Source: VXOI01 sp965197575
Lineage (GTDB): Bacteria; Chloroflexota; Dehalococcoidia; Lucifugimonadales; UBA3495
Direction: 5' to 3'
Length of the DNA stretch: 64,000 bases
Assembly (NCBI GenBank): GCA_965197575.1
Contig: OZ240214.1
Location: forward strand, 3,534,001 to 3,598,000
The notes beneath the pieces are model-generated. The model saw only the letters and a list, made by a program, of their open reading frames with translations, made no database searches and was not told the origin of the DNA. A program made the position numbers and the translations under genes. Of this stretch, positions 15,586-27,200 are shown piece by piece (the first letter of the stretch is position 1; each line of letters starts with the position of its first letter).

Positions 15586-17982
15586 TCACGGCCCCCCCTG
15601 CCCCGGAGTCTCGCCCTGCTCCATCCAGTAGCCGACGCGCCGCTTGTTGAAGATGTAGGTGGGGTCGGCCGCGTCGTCACCCAGCTTGCGGCGCAGCCTC
15701 TTCACAATGGCGCGCACCGGGCCAGAGCCTCCTGTCGCGTCCTGGCCCCAGACCCGTCGAAGCAACTGCTCATGGGTCATGATCCGTCCGGCGTTGGCCG
15801 AGAGCTCGGCCAGCATCCGGTACTCGATGTCTGTCAGGTCGACCGAATCGCCGGCGACGGTCACCCTACGCTGAGCATAGTTGACGCCCAGGTCGCCGAG
15901 TAGATAGGGTTCGCTGGGCGCGTCCAGGGCCGGTACGGCCTGCCTGCGCAGGGCGGCCCGGATTCTCGCCGCGAGCTCGGTCGGCGAGAAGGGCTTGACG
16001 ACGTAGTCCGCCGCTCCCATGTCGAACGCCCTGGCGATGACCTGGTCCTGGCCGTACGCGGAGATGAAGATGACCGGCACGTCGGCCATCTCCCGGATGG
16101 ACTTCATGAGTATGATCCCATCGGTCCCCGGCAGCATCAGGTCCAACAGGACCAGCTGCGGCCCCTCCTCCATCAGCCGGGGAACCTCAGCCGGGTCGGC
16201 GGTCACGGTCGGCGAGTAGCCCGCCTTGGACAGAGCGTCCCGCACGTACCGGAGCATCTGTGGGTCGTCGTCGACCACCAGTATGCGAGGCCGGTCTCCG
16301 CCCGGACGCGGAGCGCGGCCGGCGCGACCGGAGATTGCCTCCGGGCCAGCGGTCGCGGCCTCTCCGGCCGCCGGAAGCGTGAAGGTGAACTGGGCGCCCA
16401 GCCCCGGCCCTTCGCTCTCGGCCCAGATGCGTCCCCCGTGAGCCTCCACGATCCCCTTGCAGACCGCCAGTCCTAGGCCCGTGTCTCCTCCCTGTTCCTC
16501 AGGCTCGATACGGGAGAACTTGCGGAACAGGTGCGCCATGCGGTCGGCGGGGATGCCCCTGCCCTCGTCGGCCACGGATATCGCAACGTGGACGCCCTGG
16601 CGGACGGCGGACACCCGTATGACGGATGACTCGGAGGAGTGCCTCTCCGCATTGGTCAGCAGGTTACCCAGCACCTGAACGATGCGACGCCTGTCCGCCA
16701 TCACGAGGGGCAGTTCTGGAGGAACTTCGATGAGGACGTTGTTCCTGCCGCCGGCGCTCAGGAACGTGTTCCTCGCCTCGTCCACCAGGACGGCCGCCTC
16801 CAGGGTTTCCGGAGAGACCGACAGGGTGCCCGTCTCGATGCGGGCCACGTCGAGCAGGTCGTTTATCAGCGCGCGCATGCGGTCGGCCTGATCGACGATG
16901 ATCCGGTGGAACTGGCGCATCTCGGCGGGGTCCAGGGCCGACTCGTCGTTCAGCATGGTAGTCGCCGAGCCCCTGATAGCGGCCAGAGGGGTGCGCAGCT
17001 CGTGGCTCACCACACCGAGCAACTCGGCCCTGAGCCGTTCCATCTCCTCCAGAGGCGTCATGTCCTGTATGGTCACGACCACGGACTCCAGCTCGCCTCC
17101 CCCTTCCGAATAGATGGGAGTGGCGTTGATCAGTGTCGTGATGGACCTGCCGTCGGGCACCTGGATGACGACCTCTTCGGCCCGCACTGTCTCACCGGTC
17201 AGAACCTGCGCAATTGGGAACTCCTGCAATGAGATCTCCCTCCCGTCGGCGCGCCGGAAGGTCAGGACCTCGAGGAGCTGCTCCGGCGGCCGGCCTGGGG
17301 GTTGCAGGACGCCCACGATCCTCCCGGCCTCCCGGTTGAAGGAGACCGGCGCGCCCGTCCTGGCGTCGAAGACGACGACGCCCACGGGGGAGGTGTCGAT
17401 CAGGGTCTCGAGATTCGCCCTGGCCTGCTGCTCACTCCGGTGTCGGCGGGCGTTGGCGATGACCAGCGCCGCCTGGGCGGCGAACATGACAAAGGTCTCC
17501 TCGTCCTGGGGCGTGAACGCGCCCTCGCCCTCTCTATCTCCCATGAAGATGATGCCGACGCGCTCACCCAGGTGAACGATCGGCGCCGCAAGCAGGGGCA
17601 TGGAACAGCTGACCGGCAGGGGCGGTTTGAACTCGGGCAGGCCCAAGGCCCGCACCTGGCTCTGGAAGTCATCCACTCTCAGCGGCTCGGAAGACTCGCC
17701 CAGGTGTTCGAACAGCCTCACGCCCTCCGAAAGGTCCCATACCCCTTGGGCCTGTTCGGAAGTGAGGCCCGACGACAGAAAGTCCTGTATCTCCGCCGAA
17801 TCGTCAAGGAGCACAATGATGCCGTACAGCGCACCCGTCAGCGAGCGGGCGCTGTCCAAGACGCCCTGCAGCACCGTGTCGAAGTCGAGGCTCTCGTTGA
17901 TCCGAAGGTTGGCCTCGTTCAACCGGGACAGGCGCTCACGCAGCGCTTCCATCTCTCTATCGCGCTCTTCCATGTCCTTCAT
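15586..17982 (-). CDS. Hybrid histidine kinase with C-terminal OmpR-type DNA-binding domain
   Basis: About 798 residues from the ATG at 17982, which has AGGGAGG six bases upstream; the longer frame to 18021 lacks such a site. Domain order: short coiled coil (1-30), GAF (about 20-185), PAS (about 190-310), HisKA with the phospho-acceptor in VVSHELRTPLAAIRG (about 330), HATPase with NLLTNAERHS and GRGIPADRM, and a receiver with ILVVDDDPQMLRYVRDAL and LLDLMLPGTDG. A winged helix closes the protein (TDIEYRMLAELSANAGRIMT ... RRVGYWMEQ). Sensor, phosphorelay and transcription output are thus in one soluble chain, with no transmembrane segment. The GAF and PAS suggest an internal ligand or redox signal. 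Targets are unknown; a ribosome-site-free gap separates it from the radical SAM gene downstream. Confidence 0.9.
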   Translation of the reverse strand: MKDMEERDREMEALRERLSRLNEANLRINESLDFDTVLQGVLDSARSLTGALYGIIVLLDDSAEIQDFLSSGLTSEQAQGVWDLSEGVRLFEHLGESSEPLRVDDFQSQVRALGLPEFKPPLPVSCSMPLLAAPIVHLGERVGIIFMGDREGEGAFTPQDEETFVMFAAQAALVIANARRHRSEQQARANLETLIDTSPVGVVVFDARTGAPVSFNREAGRIVGVLQPPGRPPEQLLEVLTFRRADGREISLQEFPIAQVLTGETVRAEEVVIQVPDGRSITTLINATPIYSEGGGELESVVVTIQDMTPLEEMERLRAELLGVVSHELRTPLAAIRGSATTMLNDESALDPAEMRQFHRIIVDQADRMRALINDLLDVARIETGTLSVSPETLEAAVLVDEARNTFLSAGGRNNVLIEVPPELPLVMADRRRIVQVLGNLLTNAERHSSESSVIRVSAVRQGVHVAISVADEGRGIPADRMAHLFRKFSRIEPEEQGGDTGLGLAVCKGIVEAHGGRIWAESEGPGLGAQFTFTLPAAGEAATAGPEAISGRAGRAPRPGGDRPRILVVDDDPQMLRYVRDALSKAGYSPTVTADPAEVPRLMEEGPQLVLLDLMLPGTDGIILMKSIREMADVPVIFISAYGQDQVIARAFDMGAADYVVKPFSPTELAARIRAALRRQAVPALDAPSEPYLLGDLGVNYAQRRVTVAGDSVDLTDIEYRMLAELSANAGRIMTHEQLLRRVWGQDATGGSGPVRAIVKRLRRKLGDDAADPTYIFNKRRVGYWMEQGETPGQGGP

Positions 17983-18092
17983 CTTCTCCCTCCCTCGAAC
18001 GGCCGGCCCACGGTCGGCCATTGGATGCGGGCCGGCTGTGGGACAAAGCCCAACCGGCTATTGCCGGGTCGATTGTACCAGTCAGCAACAGT

Positions 18093-18241
18093 AAATTACA
18101 CGGCAATTGTCACCGTAGCGGGGTTGAGTTACACGTTATTATCACACAAGTGCTGTAGACTCTGTCCAGGCCTACCCGTTGGCAGGGCAGTTCTCGCTTG
18201 GGATTCGAATCGGCAGTGGCTCCATGGCCGCAAACAACTAG
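18093..18241 (+). promoter_or_regulatory. Conserved leader of the large surface-protein gene, copy 1
   Basis: About 150 bases ending 10 bases before the ATG at 18251. It matches 27543-27691, the leader of the second surface-protein gene, at roughly 80% identity. Blocks such as TTCTCGCTTGGGATTCGAAT and the terminal GCCGCAAACAACTAG are shared exactly or nearly so. The palindrome GATTCGAATC is conserved in both. High conservation outside coding sequence upstream of two related genes indicates a shared promoter, operator or RNA leader. Confidence 0.7.
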
Positions 18242-18250
18242 AGGTTTCAC

Positions 18251-21200
18251 ATGCAGAATGCGAAGCTCATTGGAACCAGGCCCGGACAGATCGCCCTCAG
18301 AGCGGTGGCGGCGGTACTGCTGGTCGCCGCTGTGCTGCTGCTCGTCGTTCGCCTGCCCGCAGAGGCTCAGGCGAATGACAGGGACGTCGGCGGCGTCACG
18401 CTGACCAGCCCCAACCCGGGAGAGCTGGTCATCACCTGGGACGCTCCCAGCAACGCGCCGGACGACTACCGCGTCACTTGGAAGAAGTCCACGGCCAAGT
18501 GGCCCTCGTACAAGAACGCCAACACCGTCGAAGGCGGCAACGCCTTCCTGACGGGCACGTCTCACACGGTGACCGGCCTGGAGGAGGGAACCGCCTACCA
18601 GGCGCGGGTACGGGCCCGATACCACGACGGCGATGGCAACCTTGAGCAGAGCGGCCCCTGGTCAGAGACCCTGGAGATGACCGTCGCGGCAACGCCGCCT
18701 CCCCCGCCTACGGAGGAGCCAACGGCCGAGCCAACCCCACCGGCCAAGCCCACAGGGCTATCGACCACGCCCAGCCACAATAGCGTCATGCTGGCCTGGA
18801 CCGATCCCAGCGACGATACTATCACTGGATACCAGGTCCTGCGCGGCCCCGACGCCGACAACCTGGCGGCCCTGGCGGATGACACCGGCAACGCGAACAC
18901 CAGCTACACCGACGACACCGTTGAGGCCGAGAAGACGTACGTCTACGCCATCAGTGCGAAGAACGCAGACGGCCTCAGCCCCCAGTCGGACCCGGTTTCC
19001 GTCACGACCCCTGCGGCTCCGCCCGCCAAGCCCACCGGCCTGCTGACCGGCGCCTCGCACAACAGCGTCCTGCTGTCATGGGACAACCCCGACGACGACA
19101 CCATCACCGGATACCAGATATTGCGCGACGACGATGCCGACTCGCTGGCCGTCCTGACCGACGACACCGGCAGCGCGAATACCAGCTACATCGACGACAC
19201 CGTTGAGGCCGAGACCGCCTATGCCTACGCCATCAAGGCCCGCAACGCCCACGGGCTCGGCCCGCAGTCCGACCCGGTTTCCATCACAACGCCGGCCGCG
19301 CCCGCAGAACCCGAGATCGCGCTGGCAACAGCCACAGGTCAACCCAGAATAGTGGGTTCCATCCAAGTCGGCGCGACCCTGTCCGTCAACACGTCGCGCA
19401 TCGAGGACACCGACGGCCTCACCAGCCCGACCTTCTCCTACCAGTGGATCCGCATCGACACCGACAGCACCGAGACCAACATCCCCACCGGCACGTCCAG
19501 CACCTACACGCTGACGACCGACGACGAGGGCAAGACCATCAAGGTCAAGGTCTCGTTCACCGACGACGCTAACCAGCCTGAAGAGGTCGAGAGCGACGCC
19601 ACTCGAACAGTGGCCGCCAGAGGGGGAATCCGGCTAGTAAGCAACTGGAATCTCGCCCCATACTCGTGGGTTACCGCCTACAGGGCGCGACAAGTGTTCA
19701 CGACAGGTGACGACCCCAACGGTTATACCATCCGCAGAGTACAGTTCAGTTTTGAACGAGGCAGCAGTACCCGCCATACTTTTACAGCAGCCGTATACCA
19801 ATCGGCAGGAGGCAGCAACATAGGCGATTTGGTTTTCAACCTACGACCTCCTGAACAACTACCTCAAGGATCCGGTAACTCGCTCAGGGCTCCTCCGGAA
19901 GCAAAGCTGGAGCCTAATACCTCATACACTCTTAACCTGCATGGCCAGGAAAGCAATTTGAGGTATTCCGGGACGTTGTCAGGCGACGAACACTCCGAGA
20001 CTCAACCCGGCTGGTCGATTGCAAATCAAGTACACTCTAACATTGAAGGTACTCTTTCTGGTGCCCTCAATATGCGGGTCACCGGATGGGTGATTGCTAA
20101 TGCTCCCCACATCACCAACGTCGAGAACATCTCGACTCCAGCAAACGGCGCCGGGTACAACACCGGCGACGTCATCAACATAGGGGTCACCTTCAACGAG
20201 TCCGTCGACGTGACCGGCACCCCGACATTGGAACTCGCCATCGGCAGCAGCACTGTCAACGCACAGTATCAGTCGGCGGAAAGCACCGGCACGGACCTGG
20301 TCTTCACCTACACCGTATTGTCGGGTGACCTCGACCGGGAAGGCATCCAAGTCAACCAAGACTCTCTGGATGGGACGATCAAACGCCAGGGTACACAGGT
20401 GGACGCCGACCTGCTTCACAACAGGCTGGCGCCAGGCTACGGAACGCGGGTCAACTCCGGCCCCCCAATCGACCGAATCACAATTACCTCCAAGCCAATC
20501 ATCCCCAGCTACTATGGGCCGGGCGAAAACATCAACATCACAGTGGAGTTCGCTGCACCGGTCACGGTGACCGGCGACCCGGAGTTCGAGTTCTCACTCG
20601 GCAACTCAGGAGCAGCAAGAGACGTCCTTGCCTCTTACAACCCCCAGCTCAGCACCGGCGCCGACGTGGTCTTCACCTACACGGTGCTTCCCACCGACGA
20701 GGACAGCAACGGGATATTTCTCCGCGATGGCGAAACCTCCATCAGACTGGATGCGGACGACAGCATCCAGGCGGCTGACAACAAGGACGCAGTTTTCATC
20801 TATCGAGAACAAGGCACCCAAGGAAGCCACCGGGTCGACCGCCGGCCCAGAGTTGGAAGCGTCAGTGTCACGTCGACGCCCACAGCCGGGACCGACACCT
20901 ACGGCGTCGGAGAGATCATCGAGTTCACCATGACTTTCAACCAGCGGGTGGAAGTCACCGGCGCACCCTTCTACGTGTTCTCGCTGGGGAACAGCGGAGC
21001 CGCCGTACGGACGACCGCTGCGTACGACGCAGCGCGCAGCGGCGCCAGATCCCTGGTGTTCACCTACACCGTCGTGTCGACAGACGTCGACAATAACGGG
21101 ATATACCTTTACGACTCGGGTGAGAGTTTGTCGCTCATCACCGGACAATCAATCCGAAACATCTTCGGCGACGATGCCAGAATCGACTACGGCGAAGGCA

Positions 21201-24200
21201 GAACACAGTCCGACCACAAGGTGGACGGCAGCCTGACGCCGTCCAACACGCCGGCAGCAGGTCTCCCAACCATCAGCGGGACCTACGAAGTCGGCCAAAC
21301 CCTCACCGCCAGCACCTCGGGGATCACTGACGCGGACGGCCTCACCACCCCCGGTTGGACCTACCAGTGGATCCGCATGGACACCGACGGCACGGAAACC
21401 GACATTTCCGGGGCCACGAGCCAGACCTACACGCTGGTCTCCGGCGACGAGGTCCTGCAACTTCGCGTAAGAGTCTCTTTCACCGACGATGGCGGCGCCA
21501 GCGAGACCCTTACCAGTGCTACCTATCCCACGACCCAAGCGCCCACCGCGCCGCGGACCCTGGCGCTCACGACCAGCAACGGGACCGTAACCCTGAACTG
21601 GACTCCCACGACCGACCCGGGCAGCAGCGTCATAACCAAGTACCAGTACCGCATCAGCAGTGACGGCGGGTCCACCTGGTCACCGGACTTCACGGACGTT
21701 CCGGACCAGGACAGCGACAGTGACCAAGCCGACGAACGAAGTTACACCGTATCCAGTCTCACTCTCCGCACCGAGCACACGTTCCAAGTTAGGGCACGCA
21801 ACGCCACCCGCAGCGGAGCCGCGGCCAGTGAGACCATCACGCCCGCGAACACGCTCCCAGAGGGGTCCCCAACCATCAGAGGGACCGCCGAAGTCGGCCA
21901 AATCCTCACCGCCTACAGATCGGGGATCACTGACGCAAACGGCCTCACCAGCCCCGGTTGGACCTACCAGTGGATCCGCGTGGACACCGACGGCACGGAA
22001 ACCGACATTTCCGGGGCCACGAGACAGATCTACACGCTGGTCTCCGGCGACGAGGTCCTGCAACTTCGCGTCAGAGTCTCTTTCACCGACGATGGCGGCG
22101 CCAGCGAGACCCTTACCAGCGCTACCTATCCCACGACCCAAGCGCCCACTGCGCCGGATACCCTCACCCTCACGAACCAACGCGGGAAAGTAACCCTGAC
22201 CTGGACTCCCCCGACCGACCCCGGCAGCAGCGACATCACCAAGTACCAGCACCGCATCAGCAGCGACGGCGGGTCCACCTGGTCACCGGACTTCACGGAC
22301 GTTCCGGACCAGGACAGCGACAGCGACCAGGCCGACGAACGCACCTACACAATATCGAGCCTCACCCTCGGCACCGAGCACACCATCGAAGTCAGGGCAC
22401 ACAACGCCACCCGCAGTGGAGCAGCGGCCAGAGGAACCGTTACCCCGGCCACCACGCCGGGACGGCCACGGAATTTCAAAGCCACCGCTGGGGATCAGCA
22501 GGTCGTACTCACCTGGGACCCGCCCAGCTCGGACGGCGGCAGTCCCATCACCCACTACCAATACCGCGTCAGGGACGAAACCGACAGCGTGTGGCTGCCC
22601 GGATTCACCAATGGCTTCCAGACCGTCCCGGACGGCGACGCCGACATGGACCTGAGCGACGAACTCAGCTTCACCGTAACGGGATTGACCAACGGACATG
22701 AGTACAATTTCTACGTCCGGGCCCACACCGACCAGGGCGGTAGCGGACCCCCGGGAGCCACAGCGGTCCCGACCGCCCCCCTGCAGCTGACCATAGACTC
22801 TGTCACCGGTGACGACCTCATCAACATCCAGGAAAAGGCCGACGGCTTCGCCATAACCGGACATGCCATGATGATTGAGAACGTCGCAATAACCGTCGTC
22901 ATCGGCGACAGCGGCGACCTCACCGCAACCACAGACTCCGGAGGCAAATGGTCCGTGGCGGTTCCCGCAAACGCCGCTTACATCGCCCAAGGCACCCTGA
23001 CCATCACGGTCAACGCCACATTATCCGGCTACGAAGCCATGGAAGCGACCCGCCAGTTCATCGTCGACCTCCTGAAACCCACCATCCTGGTAGGCAGGGT
23101 GGCAGCCGACACCATCACACTGACCTACAACGAGTCCCTGGACGAGACCTCCGTCCCTGACGGCGGCGCGTACACGGTTTACGTGAACGGCAGCTCGGTC
23201 CCGCTGGCCGCCACCAACCCCGTGACGATCAGCGACAGCGGAGTGACCATCACCCTGGCATCCGCCGTCAGCGACACCGACACGGTCACCCTGGACTACA
23301 CCGTACCCACGGGCGCGGGCGCCACGCCCATCAAGAACCTTTTCGGCAACCTTGCAGACGCCCTCACCAATCAGGACCTTTCCGGAGTAGGAGTGCTGGT
23401 CACTGATGCCGCAGACCTACAGACCAACGAGGACGGGAGCACGGATACGTTCAAGGTCAAACTCCTCTCCCGACCGTCAGACAGAGTTTCCATCGCGCTG
23501 ATGAGCAGCGACACCAGCGAGGGCAACGTCGCGCCGACGCCACTCACCTTCACCAACATAAACTGGGACACGGAACAGACCGTGACCGTCACCGGCGTCG
23601 ACGACACCGACGATTATGAAGATCAGACCTACCAGATCACCTTCGTGGTGACCAGCACCGACACCGACTACAACGACATCGCGGTCAGTCCGGTGTCAGT
23701 CGTCAACATCGACGACGACCAATCCCCAGACGCCACCCTGAGCGGCCTGACGCTGGCCGACACCGACGCCAACACCATCGACCTCAATGAAACCTTCACT
23801 TCGTCGCTCAAGACTTACACCGTTACGGCGCCCGTTACAGCGTGGCGCGTCGTCGTCACACCCACCGCCAACCATGAGGCAGCCACATTCGAGGTGCTCG
23901 ACGGGGACGGCGCGGCTCTCACCGATGCCGACACAGACACCGCAGGCTTCGACGTGGATGTTCCCATAGGGCAATCCGTCGTGAAGGTCAGGGTAACCGC
24001 CGAAGACACCACAACCACGGAAACCTACACCATCACGATCACCCGGGTGGACTTCCTGTTGAACAGCCTTGGCCAGAGAAATGCCATAGTGGCCAATCTC
24101 CCCTACCTTGGACGCAAAAGTTTGTTCCAAATGTTCACTACCGGACCGGCAACGAACGGTTATACGCTGACCGAGTTGACGCTGGTAGTCCGTACAGCTA

Positions 24201-27200
24201 CCACCGAGCCGATAACCGCCGGCATACACATTCCCCGACAAGATCAACAAATCTTAGCCTTTAGGGCCGGCAGAAAAGTGGGCGACCTGACCGGCTCTCT
24301 GAGCACAACGGGGGAAGTCACATTACATTCCGTCTCGCCCATCAACCTGGAGCGCAACACAGAATACGGCCTGCAACTAAGACTGCCCAACGGAAGCCTA
24401 ACACTATGGTCTGCCTTGAACACAAACCTCGACGAGGGTACGGGGCCAGACTGGGAAGTAAAAGACCGATTCTTCGCGTATTCACCAGGGGCCATTCAAA
24501 CAGAGTTAGCAACACTCAAAATGAAGCTGACCGGCCGCTCCGCAGCCGGAGACGACACTCTGAGCGCGTTGACGGTCACCAACGCCGGAGGCGTCACGGT
24601 CCCACTGGACCCCACCTTTGCACCAGCCGTGGACAATTACACGGCATCAGCCGGCCCCGACGTCACGAGCGTCGTAATCAATCCAACCGCCAACCGGGGC
24701 GCCGACGCCGCCATCGAGTACCTGGACAAGGACGACGCAATCCTGGCCGACGCCGACACCAACGACGCCGACTTCGACTTCGGCCTGAGCCTGGGCGACA
24801 ACATCGTCAAGGTCAGAGTTACCGCTCCCAACGGCGTCGATCAGCGGGTCTACACCGTCAACGTCGAGCGGAAGGTCGACGTCACGGTCACGACCGACCA
24901 CGAACGGATCGTAAACAAGCTGCACGTCCCCACCTTCACCCTGACGCGGAACGGCCCGCTGGACCAGTCCATCGACGTAACCGTCAGCCTCGACAACGTG
25001 GGCAGCGGCGACGCCATCAGCAGCGCCCCCAGGACCGGAACGGCCACATTCACCGCCAACAGCGCGACTGCGGAGTACACACCGCCCGCGTCCTGGTTCT
25101 CAGGCGGCGGCAGTGGAGAAATCATCGTATCGCTCGTGGTGCCGGAGCACCACAACAGCGACAGCGTGACCGTCACCTCTCTGGACGTTTCGACCGCAGT
25201 TACCGTCAGCTTTAAGCAGGACACCTACCAAGTGGCGGAAGGCGCGGGAACGCTCAACTTCAACCTCAAAGCCGTCAGCATCGACGACATCCCAGCGCCC
25301 AACCAGAGTTTCAGCGCTTCCCTCGTAACCCAGCAGGGAACCGCAAAGCTGAGAGACGACTACACACCCGTCAGCGCCATCCACACATTCCCGTCGGACG
25401 CCTGGACGGCGGTAGGCAACCACCATGAGGCGTTAGGACCGCGGACAGTAACCATCTTGGACGACTCCGTCTACGAGAGCCGAACCGACGCCAACGAGCA
25501 CTTCCTCATCGTTGTCCAAGGAACCGGGGGGCTTCCCGCTGTCGTCAAGATAGCCAACCCCACTGGCGGCGGCGCACGAGTCGAGATCATCGACGACGAG
25601 ACCCTCACCATCACGACTACCTTGGCCAAAACCTTCCAGGAATGCACGACGTCCGGCCTCACGGTCGACCAATGCGCGTCCGCAGATCTGACGACTTCCG
25701 CCGAAACCGGCGTCACAGACCTGAACGTCAATGAGGACGTCGCCAGATCCATCTGGCTCAGAGTAGACACGGGAACAGGAACCACGGGAAAGCCTGTGAC
25801 GCTCGCCGACAACGACAAGTTCCAAATCGTCGCAACCCCGGACACAGACCGCGGAGCCACGGAAGGGACCGACTGGTCCATCAACGTAAAGGAGATCGCC
25901 GCCAACCAAAACGCCGTCATCACAGTCCTGGATGACCAAAGTCCCGAACGCCATGAGTCGGTGCAATTCACGGCTAGCCTGCCGGGCGATACCCAAGTCG
26001 CCGAATCGACCGCCACGCTGCGCATCCTGGACGATGAAGGTCCCACGCCGCCATTGCTGGACGAGTTGACGATCACATCGGGCGGCTTCGACTTCACGGT
26101 CAAACGCCAAACCATCGACACGTACACTGCAACCATCCCCGGTGCCGGCACCGTCACCGTCTCGCTCATCATTGCGACGCTCGACTCGTCGCACACGTAC
26201 GAACTCCAAGATGATTCCAACCAAATCATCACCGATAGCGACGCCGGTACGGAAGGCGACCAGACCTCCGCGCAGTTGGGGACCAACACCATTTTCATCG
26301 TCGTCAAAGACGGCGACAACCAGCTGGCACGTTACATGTTGAACATCGTAGTCAAGCCCGTGCTGGCAAACACCCGCGCCAACGCCACCGTGGTCATGCT
26401 CGGAGACGTGATGCGCCAGCAGCGTCACGTGGTGGCCGAGGGCGACATTCCATCGGGCGGGGACCAGAACCAGTGGGCCAGGTATTCCGTCACCGCGGGG
26501 CGGTACTACATATTCGAGGTCTGGGGCGTCGGTAAAGGCGTTAACGAGGTCGGCGGCACTCTCGACGACCCCTCGCTCCGTGTGGAGACGATGAGCGGCA
26601 CCGTGCTCGGCAGCGACAACAACTCAGGCGACGGCAAGAACGCCCACCTTAAATTCTTCGCCGTCACGACTCAGGACGTCATCCTCCGGATCAACGATGC
26701 CGCCAACCCGGACGCGGGCGGCGACTACACGTTGCTCATCAGAGAGGAGCGTCTCGATGGCGAGCGCACCGACTGCAGCGACGATTTGGACAACACAACG
26801 TGCCGTTTCGGAGTAGGGGGAGTAAACGGATCTACATTAACCGCAGCAATGGACGAAAACAAAAATTATGGGCGAGTCGAGGGCTGGCTCAGCGCAGGGG
26901 ACAGCGGCGACATCTGGAGGGTTAGTATCAACGGCGCCGGATTCACCGACAAGGGCACCTTCAGGATCTGGGTCGTCCAGTTTCCGCCCTCGCAAGCGGG
27001 AGCGCTGCGGCACCCCAAGGTTCAGCTCTATGACAACAACGACAACCTGCTTGCGGAAAATGACCACCACCTGGGCACCCGCAAAGCGAAGATCCGTTAC
27101 AAGGAGATCGCCAACAGCGGTACTCGGACCTACTACGTGAGGGTCACCAGCACCGACGGCGGCGCCGGCGCCTACGCGATCAATTACGATGTCTACGACA

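Noticed and set aside
18198..18220. GATTCGAATC in the surface-gene leader as a tRNA T-loop
   Set aside because: It is a palindrome conserved in both leaders, and no cloverleaf fits around it.
17302..18378. Long plus-strand frame of 358 codons opposite the histidine kinase
   Set aside because: It is a mirror of the GC-rich kinase gene in another frame, with no ribosome site or recognisable domain.
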